Origin: Acidobacteriota bacterium
GTDB lineage: Bacteria > Acidobacteriota > Vicinamibacteria > Marinacidobacterales > SMYC01
Length of the DNA stretch: 51,509 nt
Assembly: GCA_004356105.1 (NCBI GenBank)
Contig: SMYC01000110.1
Coordinates: 1-51,509 of the forward strand
Direction of reading: 5' to 3'
The notes under the pieces were generated by a model, which searched no databases, had not been told where the DNA came from, and saw only the letters and a list, made by a program, of their open reading frames with translations. Numbering within the stretch: the stretch's first letter is position 1; each line of letters opens with the position of its first letter. The position numbers and the translations under genes are program-made. Positions 49,924 to 51,509 of this stretch are shown here, piece after piece.

Positions 49924-50799
49924 TCACGCGGGGGAAGCGCAAATTCGCCCGAGCTCCGCAAATTCTTGCACCGACAGGGTTTCGGCCCGCCGCGACGGAT
50001 CGATCCCGAGCTGTTCGAGCGCTTCACGCATGCGCTCCGGCGAAACGCCCGTGGGGTGCAAATGCTTGATATTGTTGCGGATGGTCTTGCGACGGTGGGC
50101 GAGGAGCCCTTTGACGAGCGCGCGAAAAGTCGTCTCGTTCCCGTAGTCCGGTGCACGGTCGTGACGGAGCTCGAACGCGACCAATGAGGAGACAACCCGC
50201 GGCCGCGGCCGAAACGCCTCGGGCGGGATGCTGAAAAGCACCCGAATCTGGGCAGCTTGCTGAGCAACAACGCTGAGAAAACTGTAGGCGGGGATCGAGG
50301 GCGAGGCGACGAGGCGTTCGGCGACCTCTTTTTGAAACATCAGGGTAAGACTCTTGAACGCGGTCGCCGCCGAGATGAGCTTGAACAAAATGGGCGCCGC
50401 GATGGAGTAGGGAAGATTTCCGTAAACACGTGTGCGCTCGAGCTTTCGGGACGCCATGACGTCGAGAAAGTCCACTTTGAGCGCGTCTTGCTGGAGCACA
50501 TCGAGCCGCTCATCCGACGCCGCGCGAGCAAGAAGCTTTTCCGCAAGCCGCTTGTCGGCTTCGACCGCAACGATGCGGGCGCCTCTGTCGAGCATCGGAA
50601 GTGTTAACTGCCCTTCACCGGCGCCGATCTCGAGGAGAGTCTCCTCGGTTGCGGGCGCAATGGCTTCGACGATGCGCTCTACGTAACGATGATCGGTTAG
50701 AAAGCACTGACCTTTCGAGCGCGTGGGAAAGAAGGGCACAAGCTCGAAGGATAGCACGCGCGCCTTCTCTGGCCTTTGGTCTCCCATGAAGTTTGTCAT
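49924..50799 (-). CDS. rsmA: 16S rRNA dimethyladenosine transferase
   Basis: Also called KsgA. It dimethylates two adjacent adenosines in the 3' hairpin of 16S rRNA during 30S assembly. The 291 residues show RSKGQCFLTD at the start of the fold, SAM loop LEIGAGEGQLT, VAVEADKRLAE, the target-base motif NLPYSI, and the C-terminal helical domain (ALVKGLLAHRRKTIRNNIKH). The first ATG (50799) has no clear ribosome binding site; the second, at 50787, is possible. It is divergent from trxA. Confidence 0.95.
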   Translation of the reverse strand: MTNFMGDQRPEKARVLSFELVPFFPTRSKGQCFLTDHRYVERIVEAIAPATEETLLEIGAGEGQLTLPMLDRGARIVAVEADKRLAEKLLARAASDERLDVLQQDALKVDFLDVMASRKLERTRVYGNLPYSIAAPILFKLISAATAFKSLTLMFQKEVAERLVASPSIPAYSFLSVVAQQAAQIRVLFSIPPEAFRPRPRVVSSLVAFELRHDRAPDYGNETTFRALVKGLLAHRRKTIRNNIKHLHPTGVSPERMREALEQLGIDPSRRAETLSVQEFAELGRICASPA

Positions 50800-50837
50800 A
50801 GGCTACGGTAAGTGCATTTGCTACTGTGGGTCATTGC

Positions 50838-50858
50838 TTAGTGATTAGTGATGAGTGA
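50838..50858. repeat. Three tandem heptamers (TTAGTGA, TTAGTGA, TGAGTGA) across the trxA start
   Basis: Two perfect copies and one with a single change lie head to tail. The trxA ATG (50851-50853) spans the junction of units two and three, and no Shine-Dalgarno is seen, so the tract occupies the translation initiation region. Confidence 0.8.
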
Positions 50859-51177
50859 CGTAAGGGCTTTCACCACCGAGACGTGGGACGAGGACGTGCT
50901 TCGATCGACCAAGCCCGTTCTAGTAGACTTCTGGGCAGAATGGTGCGCGCCCTGTCGCTTGATGGCGCCCGCGATTGACGAGCTCGCGAAGGAGTTCGAC
51001 GGGCGGGCGAGCGTGGGGAAACTGAACGTGGACGACAACGCGGCCATCTCCGACCGCTACGATATCCGCGGCATCCCTACCGTCATCGTGTTCAAAGGCA
51101 GTGAGATTCGCGAGCAGGTCGTCGGGATTACTTCAAAGGAGAACTTGACCGCGCTGCTCGAAAAACACTTGAACTGA
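50851..51177 (+). CDS. trxA: Thioredoxin
   Basis: A 108-residue cytoplasmic disulphide reductase. The active site is WCAPC rather than the common WCGPC; the Ala variant occurs in functional thioredoxins. The cis-proline motif [11 protein letters not shown] is present, as is the buried Asp in [14 protein letters not shown] used the ATG at 50851; a GTG three bases earlier is in frame. trxB follows after 14 bp, so reductant supply is in the same operon. Confidence 0.95.
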   Translation: MSDVRAFTTETWDEDVLRSTKPVLVDFWAEWCAPCRLMAPAIDELAKEFDGRASVGKLNVDDNAAISDRYDIRGIPTVIVFKGSEIREQVVGITSKENLTALLEKHLN

Positions 51178-51191
51178 AGGGACAACGAACG

Positions 51192-51509
51192 ATGACTGAA
51201 ACGAAACGCCGGCGCGTCATCATTATAGGCAGCGGCCCCGCGGGCTACACGGCTGCCATCTACGCGGCACGCGCGGAGCTCGAGCCACTCGTGATAGCAG
51301 GCTCGGGCGCCGATCCCAAGATCGGCATTCCCGGGGGGCAGCTAATGCTCACCACCGATGTGGAGAACTACCCGGGCTTTCCCGAAGGTGTGACGGGCCC
51401 CGACATGATGGATCTGTTCCGCAAACAAGCGGAACGATTCGGCACCGAAATCGTCTACGCTGACGCCACATCGGTCGACCTATCGGAGCGGCCGTTCCGA
51501 GTGGAAACG
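51192..51509 (+). CDS. trxB: Thioredoxin reductase, N-terminal part (runs off the window)
   Basis: The NADPH-dependent flavoenzyme that reduces thioredoxin. 106 codons are present, in frame to the last base. The FAD Rossmann loop is [20 protein letters not shown], followed by [20 protein letters not shown] and [16 protein letters not shown], all typical of TrxB. AAGGGA lies upstream of the ATG. The redox CxxC is beyond the window. Confidence 0.95.
   Translation, partial: MTETKRRRVIIIGSGPAGYTAAIYAARAELEPLVIAGSGADPKIGIPGGQLMLTTDVENYPGFPEGVTGPDMMDLFRKQAERFGTEIVYADATSVDLSERPFRVET

Noticed and set aside
1-51509. CRISPR array, prophage, integron or secondary-metabolite cluster
   Set aside because: No spaced direct repeats, phage structural genes, integrase or synthase modules were found on either strand.
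1-51509. tRNA or rRNA genes
   Set aside because: No cloverleaf with T-loop signature or rRNA core sequence was noticed in the gaps; a covariance-model scan was not possible.

Overview
The window is dense, GC-rich bacterial chromosome. It has short gaps, many 4-bp ATGA/GTGA/TTGA overlaps, and several GTG or TTG starts backed by good ribosome binding sites. The organism is a diderm: there are exported hydrolases, an AMIN-domain amidase, FtsK and candidate lipoproteins. The mix suggests Acidobacteriota or a close relative: tandem imidazolonepropionase-like amidohydrolases, a long BNR/sortilin-like propeller protein, an exported S55 protein, fused AroD-AroE, and two ECF sigma/anti-sigma pairs. 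The taxon is an inference from gene content. I saw no tRNA, rRNA, CRISPR array, prophage or transposase gene.

Layout. 1-537: the start of metG on the minus strand. 623-5779: a four-gene coupled operon of three secreted amidohydrolase paralogues and an M19 dipeptidase. 6185-9784: a coupled operon of ECF sigma factor, zinc-finger anti-sigma and two HEAT-repeat proteins. 9785-10485: an eroded region with a nested palindromic element and the frameshifted tail of an SPFH (slipin) gene that still has its terminator. 10486-16336: a trypsin-like protease, an unrecognised exported protein, a CE1-type esterase, then arginase, an alpha/beta hydrolase and a TPR protein. 16366-17663 (minus): an exported M55 D-aminopeptidase followed by two truncated DUF genes. 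17773-22882: pheS, pheT, a HAD phosphatase and a sigma-54 activator without a receiver domain. 23188-34457: the propeller protein, a DUF2064 glycosyltransferase with a TPR protein, a second sigma/anti-sigma pair, a second propeller protein and an S55 protein. 34734-39163: an AroD-AroE-ThiF triple fusion, hisC, a small ORF and a HAD hydrolase. 39278-43107: an XRE regulator, a Fic-like protein with a broken active site, a GAF-GAF-GGDEF diguanylate cyclase and a minimal DnaJ. 43112-50799 (minus): ksgA, rnj, uppP, ftsK, an amidase and a small membrane protein, reading as one envelope/RNA-processing operon. 50851-51509: trxA and the start of trxB.

How they work together. Several units handle peptides and peptidoglycan: the M19 and M55 peptidases, the amidase and UppP. 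Two units look like extracytoplasmic stress circuits in which a sigma factor is held by a membrane anti-sigma. The most unusual points are the AroD-AroE-ThiF fusion, the Fic-like protein lacking the catalytic histidine beside a c-di-GMP synthase, the apparent permutation of the S55 domain, a TonB-C-like domain on an anti-sigma factor, two amidohydrolases without the HxH metal motif, and two families of intergenic palindromes. Metabolic genes are ordinary by comparison.
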